A stretch of 7,996 nucleotides of DNA from Candidatus Moraniibacteriota bacterium. GTDB lineage: Bacteria > Patescibacteriota > Minisyncoccia > Moranbacterales > GCA-2747515. The stretch lies in contig JAOZNB010000061.1 of the NCBI GenBank assembly GCA_029933995.1, positions 1 through 7,996 of the forward strand, written 5' to 3'. A program made the position numbers and the translations under genes. The notes under the pieces are model-generated. The model saw only the letters and a list, made by a program, of their open reading frames with translations, was not told the DNA's origin and did no database searches. Numbering within the stretch: the first letter of the stretch is position 1; every line of letters begins with the position of its first letter. This document shows positions 1 through 7,500 of this stretch, piece after piece.

Positions 1-1
1 G

Positions 2-61
2 GAGCCACCTTGTGCTAGGCACGACTTTTATGGTGTAATAAAAGCACAAAGAAAACAATAA
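2..61 (+). CDS. Possible C-terminal end of an unidentified upstream gene (partial)
   Basis: One frame stays open from the window edge to a TAA stop at 59-61 and would encode the last 19 residues of a protein, EPPCARHDFYGVIKAQRKQ. I do not recognise the family. Two things favour a real gene end: the frame is uninterrupted up to the edge, and a strong intrinsic terminator follows 35 bp after the stop. Against it, the stretch is very short, another frame is open to a stop at 34-36, and the same bases can fold into competing RNA hairpins, so this could instead be the end of a structured RNA. Confidence 0.3.
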   Translation, partial: EPPCARHDFYGVIKAQRKQ

Positions 62-68
62 TATGTCT

Positions 69-80
69 TGAGTTAACTCA
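69..80. repeat. 12-bp perfect palindrome TGAGTTAACTCA
   Basis: The 12 bases are an exact palindrome lying between the possible upstream gene end and the terminator. Its right part, GTTAACTC (72-79), is repeated almost exactly as GTTGACTC at 82-89, ten bases further on, about one helical turn. This could be a small protein-binding site, but nothing ties it to a known regulator, and chance in AT-rich DNA is possible. Confidence 0.3.
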
Positions 81-96
81 TGTTGACTCGACTAGT

Positions 97-125
97 AAAA
101 ACTGCTTTCATAAAGCAGTTTTTTT
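97..125 (+). terminator. Rho-independent terminator of the upstream transcription unit
   Basis: ACTGCTTT (101-108) pairs perfectly with AAAGCAGT (112-119) around a 3-base CAT loop. The stem extends with AAAA (97-100) against TTTT (120-123), giving up to 12 pairs, and the transcript ends in a run of U (119-125). This is a textbook intrinsic terminator. It separates whatever lies upstream from the tetR operon. Because of the A-run on the left arm it could also work in the opposite direction, but no minus-strand gene is visible to need it. Confidence 0.88.
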
Positions 126-161
126 GTTGTGAATATGATCTTTGCTTGACTATTTGTGCTG

Positions 162-190
162 TTGACAATAATTTATGCATAGTATATTAT
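162..190 (+). promoter_or_regulatory. Sigma70-type promoter of the tetR operon
   Basis: TTGACA (162-167) matches the -35 consensus exactly. TATTAT (185-190) matches the -10 consensus TATAAT at five of six positions, and the spacer is 17 bp. The predicted transcription start is near base 197, leaving a leader of about 44 bases before the tetR ATG. It lies just after the upstream terminator and is the only convincing promoter in the window, so it probably drives tetR, the patatin gene and ohyA, and possibly the pump genes too. Confidence 0.75.
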
Positions 191-221
191 AAAGTTACTT
201 ACCGATTAGTAAGTATATTAT
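181..221. repeat. Two exact copies of AGTATATTAT in the promoter/operator region
   Basis: AGTATATTAT occurs at 181-190, where it contains the -10 box, and again at 212-221, overlapping the right arm of the operator. The start-to-start distance is 31 bp, about three helical turns. The second copy also contains TATTAT (216-221) but has no matching -35 box at the right distance. It may be a duplication of promoter DNA, a second half-site, or simply AT-rich coincidence. Confidence 0.4.
196..215. promoter_or_regulatory. Probable TetR-family operator (inverted repeat)
   Basis: TACTTAC (196-202) and GTAAGTA (209-215) form a perfect 7-bp inverted repeat around a 6-bp centre, CGATTA. The site begins six bases after the -10 box and covers the predicted transcription start, where a bound repressor would block initiation. 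Size and layout suit a dimeric TetR-family protein, and the adjacent gene encodes one, so autoregulation of the operon is the natural reading. I did not see a second copy before the adaptor gene or at the end of the window. Assigning this regulator to the site is an inference from position and symmetry. Confidence 0.68.
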
Positions 222-240
222 GAGATAAATTAAAATCATT

Positions 241-837
241 ATGAAATCGGCTACAAAACCACAGAGACGCGTAACTCGAGATACTAAAAAAAATATTCTT
301 GAAATAGCTCAGAATCTTTTTTCTGAGTATAGTTATTCGAGTGTTTCTATGAATGATATTGCTAAAAAGCTTAAAATTACTAAAGCAGCACTATATTATC
401 ATTTTGTCAGTAAAGAGGAAATTTATATAGGCGTACTTGATAAGGCTTATAATGATTTAAACGCATCTATCCAAGTAGCTCTTAGTGAAAAAACAGTTGA
501 AAGAAGGTTGCGTGTACTTATTGAAAATTATTTAGATTTTGGTGCAAATGAAAAAAGTTTAATTAAATCTGCAATGTTAAAAATAGCATCTGATAATTTT
601 AAAATACAAAAACATATTGTTAAATTAAAAGAGCAACGTATAAATTTGATTTCTCCAGTAATTGAGGAAATGGTAGCTAATAAAAAGCTATCAAGTCAAG
701 CTGATGATAAATTACTAACGTCACTGCTTATTGGAATGATGGATGGATTAATTTTAGAATATTCATTTTTAAATAAAGACATTAATTCTAGTAAGGTGGC
801 TAATCAAATAGTTGTAATTTTAAGATTAAATAACTAG
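241..837 (+). CDS. TetR/AcrR-family transcriptional regulator
   Basis: This 198-residue protein has the normal TetR-family length. The N-terminal DNA-binding domain spans about residues 12-62. The helix-turn-helix runs from SMNDIAKKLKITKAALYYHF (36-55) into VSKEEIY (56-62), a typical TetR pattern with the conserved Ala, the turn, the YYHF recognition end and the K-E-E-(I/L) cap. Residues 63-198 form the ligand-binding and dimerisation part, too divergent to name a ligand. The ATG at 241 is the first start after an in-frame TAA (226-228), and starting later would cut the DNA-binding domain. There is no good Shine-Dalgarno site: GAG at 222-224 is too far away. It is the first gene of an apparent operon with a lipase, an oleate hydratase and an RND pump, and a candidate operator lies just upstream. 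It is most likely an autorepressor released by a lipophilic ligand such as a fatty acid; the ligand is an inference from neighbours. Confidence 0.93.
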   Translation: MKSATKPQRRVTRDTKKNILEIAQNLFSEYSYSSVSMNDIAKKLKITKAALYYHFVSKEEIYIGVLDKAYNDLNASIQVALSEKTVERRLRVLIENYLDFGANEKSLIKSAMLKIASDNFKIQKHIVKLKEQRINLISPVIEEMVANKKLSSQADDKLLTSLLIGMMDGLILEYSFLNKDINSSKVANQIVVILRLNN

Positions 838-843
838 AAGGGA
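836..843 (+). promoter_or_regulatory. Ribosome binding site of the patatin gene
   Basis: AGAAGGGA overlaps the last two bases of the tetR stop codon and lies a few bases before the ATG at 848. It fixes that start, and its overlap with the tetR stop suggests the two genes are translated from one mRNA with possible coupling. Confidence 0.65.
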
Positions 844-847
844 TATT

Positions 848-1645
848 ATGACAAGAATTAGAAGGCAAAAGATTGGGTTGGCATTGGGAAGTGGTGGTCC
901 AAAAGGATTGGCGCATATTGGTGTGATTAAGGTTTTGGAAGAAAATAACATTCCAATAGATTTTATCGCTGGTTCAAGTATTGGAGCTATGGTTGGAGGT
1001 TTTTATGCTGCCACAAAAGATGTAGAACGGATGGAAAAATTAGCAATTGGTACTGATTGGAAGTCAATTTTATCTTTGGTAGACCCTTCTTTGAAACATG
1101 GTTTATTTGCTGGTAAAAAAGTAAAAATGTTTATTGAAAGTCATATTGATAAGATGCATTTTCAAGATTTAATGATCCCATTTTCAGTTGTTGCAACTGA
1201 TTTAAAAAGTGGTGAGGCTACACTTATAGATGATGGGGAAGTTGCTGTAGCAGTGAGAGCAAGTGTTTCGTCACCTTTGGTTTTTGAACCAGTGGAGCGA
1301 AAAGATACATTATTAATTGATGGTGGATTATCTATGCCTGTACCAGTTAGTATTGTGAAAGATATGGGAGCAGACTTGGTGATAGCGGTAAATTTAGATG
1401 CTGATTATTTTAATGAGGACAATAATGAAAATAATAATTTCAATTTTTATAAAATTGCTAGTAATTCAATTAATATGTTACGTTACCACCTTTCTTTTTG
1501 GAATACGCAACATGCTGATGTAGTTATAACACCAAAGTCTGGTAATGCGCATTGGAATAAATTTGCAGATGGTAAGGATATTATTTTGAATGGTGAGCAA
1601 GCAACAAAAGATCAATTAAATAAATTAAAGAAGTTAATTCAGTAA
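848..1645 (+). CDS. Patatin-like phospholipase (RssA/NTE-type serine lipase)
   Basis: This 265-residue protein has the three hallmarks of bacterial patatin-like lipases. They are the glycine-rich oxyanion loop GSGGPKGLAHIG (14-25), the nucleophile elbow GSSIG (42-46) with Ser44 as predicted catalytic serine, and the DGG motif (158-160) with Asp158 completing the Ser-Asp dyad. The length fits the short single-domain RssA/YlbK group. No signal peptide or membrane helix is visible, so a cytoplasmic or membrane-peripheral enzyme is likely. The family hydrolyses acyl esters, commonly phospholipids or lysophospholipids, releasing free fatty acids; the substrate here is unknown. The start at 848 is supported by a good ribosome binding site, 10 bp after tetR. 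The next gene encodes an enzyme acting on free unsaturated fatty acids, so this lipase could supply its substrate. The C-terminal third (about 190-265), rich in Asn near 190-198, is less conserved. Confidence 0.93.
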   Translation: MTRIRRQKIGLALGSGGPKGLAHIGVIKVLEENNIPIDFIAGSSIGAMVGGFYAATKDVERMEKLAIGTDWKSILSLVDPSLKHGLFAGKKVKMFIESHIDKMHFQDLMIPFSVVATDLKSGEATLIDDGEVAVAVRASVSSPLVFEPVERKDTLLIDGGLSMPVPVSIVKDMGADLVIAVNLDADYFNEDNNENNNFNFYKIASNSINMLRYHLSFWNTQHADVVITPKSGNAHWNKFADGKDIILNGEQATKDQLNKLKKLIQ

Positions 1646-1650
1646 AAGTT

Positions 1651-1695
1651 ATGATAAAGAAAATAACAATCAGTAAATATTATTTTAAATTATGA
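1651..1695 (+). CDS. Possible 14-codon leader ORF overlapping the ohyA start
   Basis: ATG at 1651 opens a 14-codon frame (MIKKITISKYYFKL) that ends in TGA at 1693-1695. That stop overlaps the ohyA ATG (1692-1694) in the classic ATGA arrangement of translational coupling. ohyA itself has no visible Shine-Dalgarno site, which makes coupling useful, but the leader has none either. In DNA this AT-rich a frame of this length can easily occur by chance. Confidence 0.15.
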   Translation: MIKKITISKYYFKL

Positions 1696-3272
1696 AAATA
1701 AATATTAAACAGCGAAAGGTCTATTTGATTGGTGGAGGGATTGCTTCGTTAGCTAGTGTAGTTTATTTAATAAAGGATGGCGGATTAAAGGGAAAAGATA
1801 TTACCATATTTGAGGCTAAAGGTTCTATGGGTGGGAGTTTAGATGCTAAAAAAAATTATACTAAAGATGCCTATATCATGACCGGTCATAGGATATTAGC
1901 TAAAAATGCTTTTGAGTGTACCTATAATCTTCTTTCTCATATACCGACAATCAAAGACGAAAACTTGAGTGTAAAAGAAGAAATAAATAATTTTAATAAT
2001 CAAATTAAGACATATACAAAAGCAAGACTTGTGGAGGGAGGTCATGTAGTAGATTCTTACGATTTGGGACTTAGATGGAAGGATAAATGGGATTTGGTCA
2101 AGGTATTTTTTCGACAAGAATCTTCTATGGATGGTGTGCAAATAAATGAGTGTTTTGAGGAATCTTTTTTTGAGACTAATTTTTGGCTTGAATTTAGTAC
2201 GGTTTTTGCTTTTCAGCCTTGGCATAGCTTGGCGGAATTTAGAAGATATATTTACAGATCATTCCATGCACTTCCTTTTGCAGATACTATGGAGATGGTA
2301 CAGAGTACGCCCTATAGCCAACATGATTCAATTGTTATGCCAATATTGAAATGGATAAAAGATAAAGGTGTTAACTTTGAAACAGAAACTGTAGTTACAG
2401 ATTTGAATATTGAAGTGGTTGAAAATCGAAAGACAGTAAAAGAGATTTGTTTTAGTAATAGTAAAAAAATTACTGTTAGTAGTGAGGACTTGGTATTGAC
2501 TACGCTTGGCTCAATGACTACTAATTCTAGTTTTGGCTCTATGAAATCGGCTCCAATATTGAAAGAAAATCGAGGAAGTGTATCTTGGGATTTGTGGAAT
2601 AATATTGCAAAAAAAGATTCTAGTTTTGGGAGACCTGAAGTATTTAATGATCATGTTAAAAGGTCTGGCTGGGAATCATTTACGATAACATTTAAAAATA
2701 AAGTATTTTTAAATTTAATGGAAGAATTGACAGGAAATAGTGATGGAACTAGTGGAGGAACAACCATCAGTTCTTCTAATTGGGTTATGTCGATAGTAGT
2801 GCCATATCAGCCACATTTTGTAGATCAACCAGATAATCTATTTGTCTGTTGGGGATACAGTTTACGCCAAAATAAAGAAGGTAATTTTGTGGAAAAGAAA
2901 ATGTCACAATGTAGTGGTGAAGAAATTTTAATAGAATTAATTGAACATTTAGGATTTAATAATAAGAGAAAAGAAATATTGGAATCGGCTACATGCATAC
3001 CTTGTGTTATGCCGTATATCACAAGCCAATTTTCACCAAGACAAAAGGGTGATCGACCACAGGTTGTGCCAACAGGCTCAGAAAATTTTGCATTCTTGGG
3101 ACAGTTTTGTGAAATTCCAAATGATATAGTTTTTACTGTTGAATATTCAGTACGGTCAGCTCAAATTGCTGTATATAAGCTTCTTAATATTGATAAAAAG
3201 ATTGAGCCAATTTATAAGGGGTATTATTATCCAAAAAATATATATAGACTAATAAAAGCCATGCTTAGATAA
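1692..3272 (+). CDS. ohyA: Oleate hydratase (FAD-dependent, myosin-cross-reactive-antigen family)
   Basis: The family adds water to the cis-9 double bond of free oleic or related unsaturated fatty acids, giving 10-hydroxy fatty acids, with FAD as a structural cofactor. Family landmarks run the full length. They include the dinucleotide fold GGGIAS (14-19) with acidic Glu41, GGSLD (47-51), FECTYNLL followed by IP (74-81), a FAFQPWHS block, the SWDLW block mid-protein, MPYIT (440-444) followed by the KGDRP block, and EYSVRSA (484-490). These match the order in the Staphylococcus aureus enzyme as I recall it. Two departures stand out. The catalytic loop that reads RGGREM in canonical enzymes reads TGHRIL here (64-69), so the glutamate is absent. 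The 526-residue protein also stops where canonical enzymes of about 590 residues continue with C-terminal membrane-binding helices. Shorter monomeric members exist, for example in Rhodococcus, so it may still be active. The start is fixed by an in-frame TAA at 1686-1688. None of its 19 arginines uses CGT. Confidence 0.93.
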   Translation: MKINIKQRKVYLIGGGIASLASVVYLIKDGGLKGKDITIFEAKGSMGGSLDAKKNYTKDAYIMTGHRILAKNAFECTYNLLSHIPTIKDENLSVKEEINNFNNQIKTYTKARLVEGGHVVDSYDLGLRWKDKWDLVKVFFRQESSMDGVQINECFEESFFETNFWLEFSTVFAFQPWHSLAEFRRYIYRSFHALPFADTMEMVQSTPYSQHDSIVMPILKWIKDKGVNFETETVVTDLNIEVVENRKTVKEICFSNSKKITVSSEDLVLTTLGSMTTNSSFGSMKSAPILKENRGSVSWDLWNNIAKKDSSFGRPEVFNDHVKRSGWESFTITFKNKVFLNLMEELTGNSDGTSGGTTISSSNWVMSIVVPYQPHFVDQPDNLFVCWGYSLRQNKEGNFVEKKMSQCSGEEILIELIEHLGFNNKRKEILESATCIPCVMPYITSQFSPRQKGDRPQVVPTGSENFAFLGQFCEIPNDIVFTVEYSVRSAQIAVYKLLNIDKKIEPIYKGYYYPKNIYRLIKAMLR

Positions 3273-3275
3273 TGA

Positions 3276-3400
3276 TTGTATTTTTTTACAAATAAGGAAA
3301 TTGAAGCACATATAAATTTCTCACTAAAGTTTTAGATCGTCTAGATAGGCGGTATGAATAAATTGTTCAAACTAGTCCTTATGTTGGAGAGGTGTAATTA
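3276..3400. other. Intergenic gap between ohyA and the pump genes
   Basis: This is the largest gap inside the gene cluster. TTGTA (3276-3280) and TACAA (3287-3291) can pair, but the stem is five AT-rich pairs with no following T-run, so I do not call a terminator. Weak promoter-like boxes are present, such as TTTACA at 3285-3290 and TATAAA at 3311-3316, but their 20-bp spacing is poor. No copy of the 196-215 inverted repeat is visible. Read-through from the tetR promoter and a separate weak promoter are both possible. Confidence 0.4.
3386..3394 (+). promoter_or_regulatory. Ribosome binding site of the adaptor gene
   Basis: GGAGAGGTG ends six bases before the ATG at 3401. It supports that ATG over the in-frame ATG at 3416, which would be about 21 bases away. 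It is the best Shine-Dalgarno site in the window and suggests strong independent initiation of the pump genes. Confidence 0.72.
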
Positions 3401-4555
3401 ATGATATTATATTTTATGAAAAAAGTAGTCAAAAAAATTGGAAGGTTTATTAAGGATCACACAATAGTGTCTTTTATCGTTACACTCATAATTCTTTCTG
3501 GCATTATTGTTGCTGGTAGTAATATGCGTGTACAAAATGAGGAAGTATTAGAAAAGCAAGTTGCTCAAAAAGTTGTTGAAGTGATTCGTGTGAGTGATGA
3601 GCAATACACAAATCTTTTTGGAAAAATCGAAAAAGATGGAATTATTACAATTATTGCGCATGTGCCGGGTATTGTGCATAATATTTATGTTGAGAGTGGA
3701 CAAACTGTCAATCAAGGGCAAAAAATTGCATATTTGTCTGAAACATACAGCGGTGGAAATACTGCTGCTGTTGGATATGAGATTGCAGCACGAAAATCTC
3801 AAACACAAGATGAAACTTTTAACAAGCGAGTCGGTATTATTACTGATCAGCGTGATGATGTCCGTAAAACAAATGATCTTGAGGCAACTATTGCACGTAA
3901 GCAGTACACAATTCAAAAACGAAATACAGAATTAGAATTTGATGTAACAAAGTTATTACAAAAGCAAGCTGCTGTTGGTGCAGCACGATATACACCAGTA
4001 GCACCATTTAAGGGTGTTGTGGAGAGAGTATTTGTTTTGCGTGGAGATACGGTTAATGTGGGAGATAGAATTGCTGTTGTAAATTCTGACGAACAGTCCA
4101 TGCAGATGGTTGTAAATGTTAGTCCATCACTAGCGAGTGTTGTGGACGTTTCTCGTCCAAGTGTCATGTCTGTAGATGGTCAGGAGATTTCTGTTTTTCC
4201 ACAAAATATTTCTCGTGGTATCGCTGACGATCAATCATATGTATTGACTTATGACATTGATCAAAAATACGCTAATTTATTTGTAAATAATGAATATGTG
4301 GAAGTATTCATTCCTATCGAAACAAAAGCACAATCTGAAAATGAGATTCTTGTTCCTTTAGATGCCGTGCGGTTAATGAATGAGGGATCAATTATTTTTA
4401 TTGTAGAAAATGATATTGCTCGTTCAAGAGTTGTGACTACGGGAGAAGTCGTAGGAGGATTTATTTTTGTAAAGGGTGATATTAGTGAAAATGATAGTAT
4501 TATTTTAAATAGGAATGTTTTTGACGGCGATCGTGTTGTTGTCGCAGGAAGCTAA
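3401..4555 (+). CDS. RND efflux membrane-fusion protein (periplasmic adaptor, HlyD/AcrA-like)
   Basis: The adaptor of a tripartite RND pump links the inner-membrane transporter to an outer channel. The 384-residue protein starts with a basic segment and one hydrophobic helix (about 21-39) with no lipobox cysteine, so it is probably anchored by an uncleaved N-terminal helix. The first half of the lipoyl/barrel-sandwich domain is at about 83-114, with the typical GIVHNIYVESGQTVNQGQ pattern (90-107). A short charged helical hairpin follows (about 127-195), and then the second lipoyl half (197-227) with VAPFKGVVERVFVLRGDTV (200-218). Beta-barrel and membrane-proximal domains fill the rest, including a VPLDAV-type strand near the C-terminus. 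The hairpin is fairly short. The RND permease begins 11 bp after the stop, so the two form one unit. Arginine codons are dominated by CGT (10 of 20), unlike ohyA. No outer-membrane channel gene is present, so the third component, if any, is encoded elsewhere. Confidence 0.92.
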   Translation: MILYFMKKVVKKIGRFIKDHTIVSFIVTLIILSGIIVAGSNMRVQNEEVLEKQVAQKVVEVIRVSDEQYTNLFGKIEKDGIITIIAHVPGIVHNIYVESGQTVNQGQKIAYLSETYSGGNTAAVGYEIAARKSQTQDETFNKRVGIITDQRDDVRKTNDLEATIARKQYTIQKRNTELEFDVTKLLQKQAAVGAARYTPVAPFKGVVERVFVLRGDTVNVGDRIAVVNSDEQSMQMVVNVSPSLASVVDVSRPSVMSVDGQEISVFPQNISRGIADDQSYVLTYDIDQKYANLFVNNEYVEVFIPIETKAQSENEILVPLDAVRLMNEGSIIFIVENDIARSRVVTTGEVVGGFIFVKGDISENDSIILNRNVFDGDRVVVAGS

Positions 4556-4566
4556 TTGAAAAATAT

Positions 4567-7500
4567 ATGAAAAATGAAAATGGGTCACAATATCACGTTT
4601 CAGAGTATTTACAGAAATTGAAATATCGATCTTCGGATTATTCAAAAATTCTGAAAAATTATATTACAAATATGCGCTTAGTTGCATTAGTTTTGATTGC
4701 TCTTATTTGTATGGGTAGTATAGCTTTTTTAACTATTCCACGGACACTTAATCCAGAGATTAATATTTCAGTTGTAGTAGTAACAACTGTTATGCCAGGA
4801 GCAACGCCAACAGACATGGAGTCATTGGTAACAAAAAAAATCGAGAAAGAACTCGCAAAAATTGATAATGTAGATATTATTACATCAACTTCACGTGAGA
4901 GTATGTCGAATATCGTTATACAATTTGATGATGGAACGAAAAGAGATTCTGCACAGACAGATGTTCAAAATGCTATAGGTACTTTATCAACACTGCCAAG
5001 TGAAGCACATAGTCCACAGATTAAAGCAATTGATTTTGAGGATGTGCCTGTTATGCGATACGCAATAGTGGGTAATGATATTGATGAGGCATCACTTAAT
5101 AGTTTTGTAGATTCTTTTATTGAGGATTTGGAAGATCAAGAACTTATTGATCGTGTTGTTGTTTCTGGTAATGAAAGTCAGGAAGTGCAGATACTTATTA
5201 AGCAAGAACGATTAAATGAATTGAATGTTGATTTACAGACTGTGGCAAGCCTCATAAAAGGAGCATTGTCATCATATCCGTCAGGAAAGGTTCAATCTGA
5301 TACGACAGAGATTGGTCTGACTATTGATCGTGACGCCATGACAATAGATGAACTAAGAAATATTATTATTGCAATAAATGGTGTAATGTATCGTCTTGGT
5401 GATATAGCACAGATTGCGGAACGAAGTGAGCCAGGTCATATACCAGCATTTATTACATCGACACAAGGATTGGAAAATAATGCAATTACATTTGATGTTT
5501 ATCGTATTGTTGGATCAAAAATTGCAGATGTTAATGATCAAACAGTCGCAATAATGGAATCATATCAAGAAATAGTTGATGATAGTATTTCTTTTGTAAA
5601 AATTACAAGTGTAAATGATGATATAGAGGAAAGTTTTAGTGATTTATATAGAAACTTGAGTATAACAGTACTTCTTGTTTTTCTTGTGCTATTTCTTTTT
5701 ATAGGTATGCGACAAGCTTTTCTTGCGGCACTATCTATTCCTTTGGTTTTTATGACAGCATTTGTTGTGATGATGATTACGGGGATGACGCTAAACTTTT
5801 TATCAATATTTGCTTTACTGCTTTCTTTAGGTCTTTTGGTAGATGTGACAATTGTTATTATTAGTGCAATTACAACGTATTATCGTTCTGGTAAATTTAC
5901 ACCAAAAGAAGTTGGCTTGCTCGTGTGGAAGGATTATTTTGGGACGCTCTTGGTTACAACTTTGACGACAGTGTGGGCGTTTATTCCATTGTTGCTTTCA
6001 ACTGGCATTGTGGGAGAATTTATTAAACCACTTCCAATCGTTGTAAGTTCAGTTTTAATTGGTTCAGTTTTGGTAGGATTTTTTATTATTTTACCGCTCA
6101 TGGTGTGGTTATTGGATTTTTCAATGCCACGCCGTACGCATATTTTCTTTAGTATTATCATTTTTGTCCTATTTCTTGTTATTGTGCAGCAGTTGTTACA
6201 GAATATTGGCATGAGCATTCCACCACTGATGTGGATTGCTATCGTGCCAACAATTATTATGTTAGGTTATTTCCTGTTTGTAATTATAAAAAAGGCATGG
6301 CAGCATGTTAAAGAATTTTTTCAGAAAAGGTCGAATAATTCAAATAAAACAAATGTGCACTATGCAAAAGATGGTATAATTAATCTATCTCGCCTTATGC
6401 TGTTTTATCAAAGGACTCTTGACAGTGTTCTTCAGAAAAAGAATTCACGACTTGCTGTAATAGGAATGGTTATTGTATTTTTTATTTTTTCAATATCTCT
6501 TGTTGGATTTGGATTTGTGAAGAGCGAATTTTTTCCTTCCAGTGATCAGACAATTGTGTATGTGAGCATGGAACTGCCGTTAGATACACGTGCAAACATT
6601 TCTGAAGATGTTGCACGTGAATTTGTTGCACAAATCTTTGATATAGATGGCATATTAAATATTCAAACACAAATTGGAGCAAAAATTACTGGAGATGGTG
6701 ATGTATTAATTGGTGTCAATCCAAATAATGTTTTAATTACGATTAACCTTGTAGATGAAGAGTTGCGGGATATTACATCTATTGAGATTGCACAAGATTT
6801 ACGTAGCAGTGATGCTGTGCGACAATTTAATGAGGGAAAAATTATCGTTAGTGAATTGAGTAGCGGTCCACCGGCTGGGGCCGATGTAACGATTAAATTG
6901 ATGGGCGATGATCTAGATCAATTAAATATTTATGCTAATCAAGTTTCTGATTTTCTAGAAAATACAAATGGGGTAATTAACGTAAAAAAGTCTGTAGAAA
7001 CAGGTAGTGGTAAAATTTCTTTTATACCAGACTCTAATCAGTTAATAGAACATGGGTTTAGCGTGCAAGAAATTGGTATGTATTTGCGAACATTTGGAAG
7101 TGGTTTGATTGTGAGTGAAGATGTTGATTTTGATGATTTATCGGATAGTAGGGATATTGCCATTCGTTTATCAGATGATATTCAATCAATAGATGCACTT
7201 GAACGTACATCTGTAATAGCGCGTAATGGTGTAAGTGTACCTTTGACAACGTTGGGAAAATTTGTATTTAAAGAGAGTCCAACTGAAATCAATAGAGAAG
7301 ATTTGAAACGTGTTCTGACAGTTACTGCCGCAGTTGAGGATGGATATGATGCGAATAAAATAAATCAAGAAACTGGTAATTATATTGATGATGAGATTAT
7401 TTTGGCACATGGGTATAGTTGGCAGACTGGTGGAGCAAATGAAGAAAGTCAAAAATCTGTGAATTCAATTTTAAAAGCAATGGTTTTAGCTATAATGTTG

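Noticed and set aside
1896..2225. Minus-strand open frame of 109 codons inside ohyA
   Set aside because: It lies wholly within a well-conserved gene, its product is low-complexity with no family-like motif, and it has no ribosome binding site that I can see. It is a shadow frame.
3276..3291. Terminator after ohyA (TTGTA, T-run, TACAA)
   Set aside because: The stem is only five AT-rich pairs and the T-run is in the loop rather than after the stem, so it would not work as an intrinsic terminator.
3285..3316. Internal promoter before the adaptor gene (TTTACA and TATAAA)
   Set aside because: The 20-bp spacing is too long for a normal sigma70 promoter, and similar boxes are frequent in AT-rich DNA. 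A separate promoter is possible but not supported.
3548..4167. Overlapping frames on both strands inside the adaptor gene
   Set aside because: They contain no recognisable motifs, and the plus-frame gene has a complete adaptor domain order.
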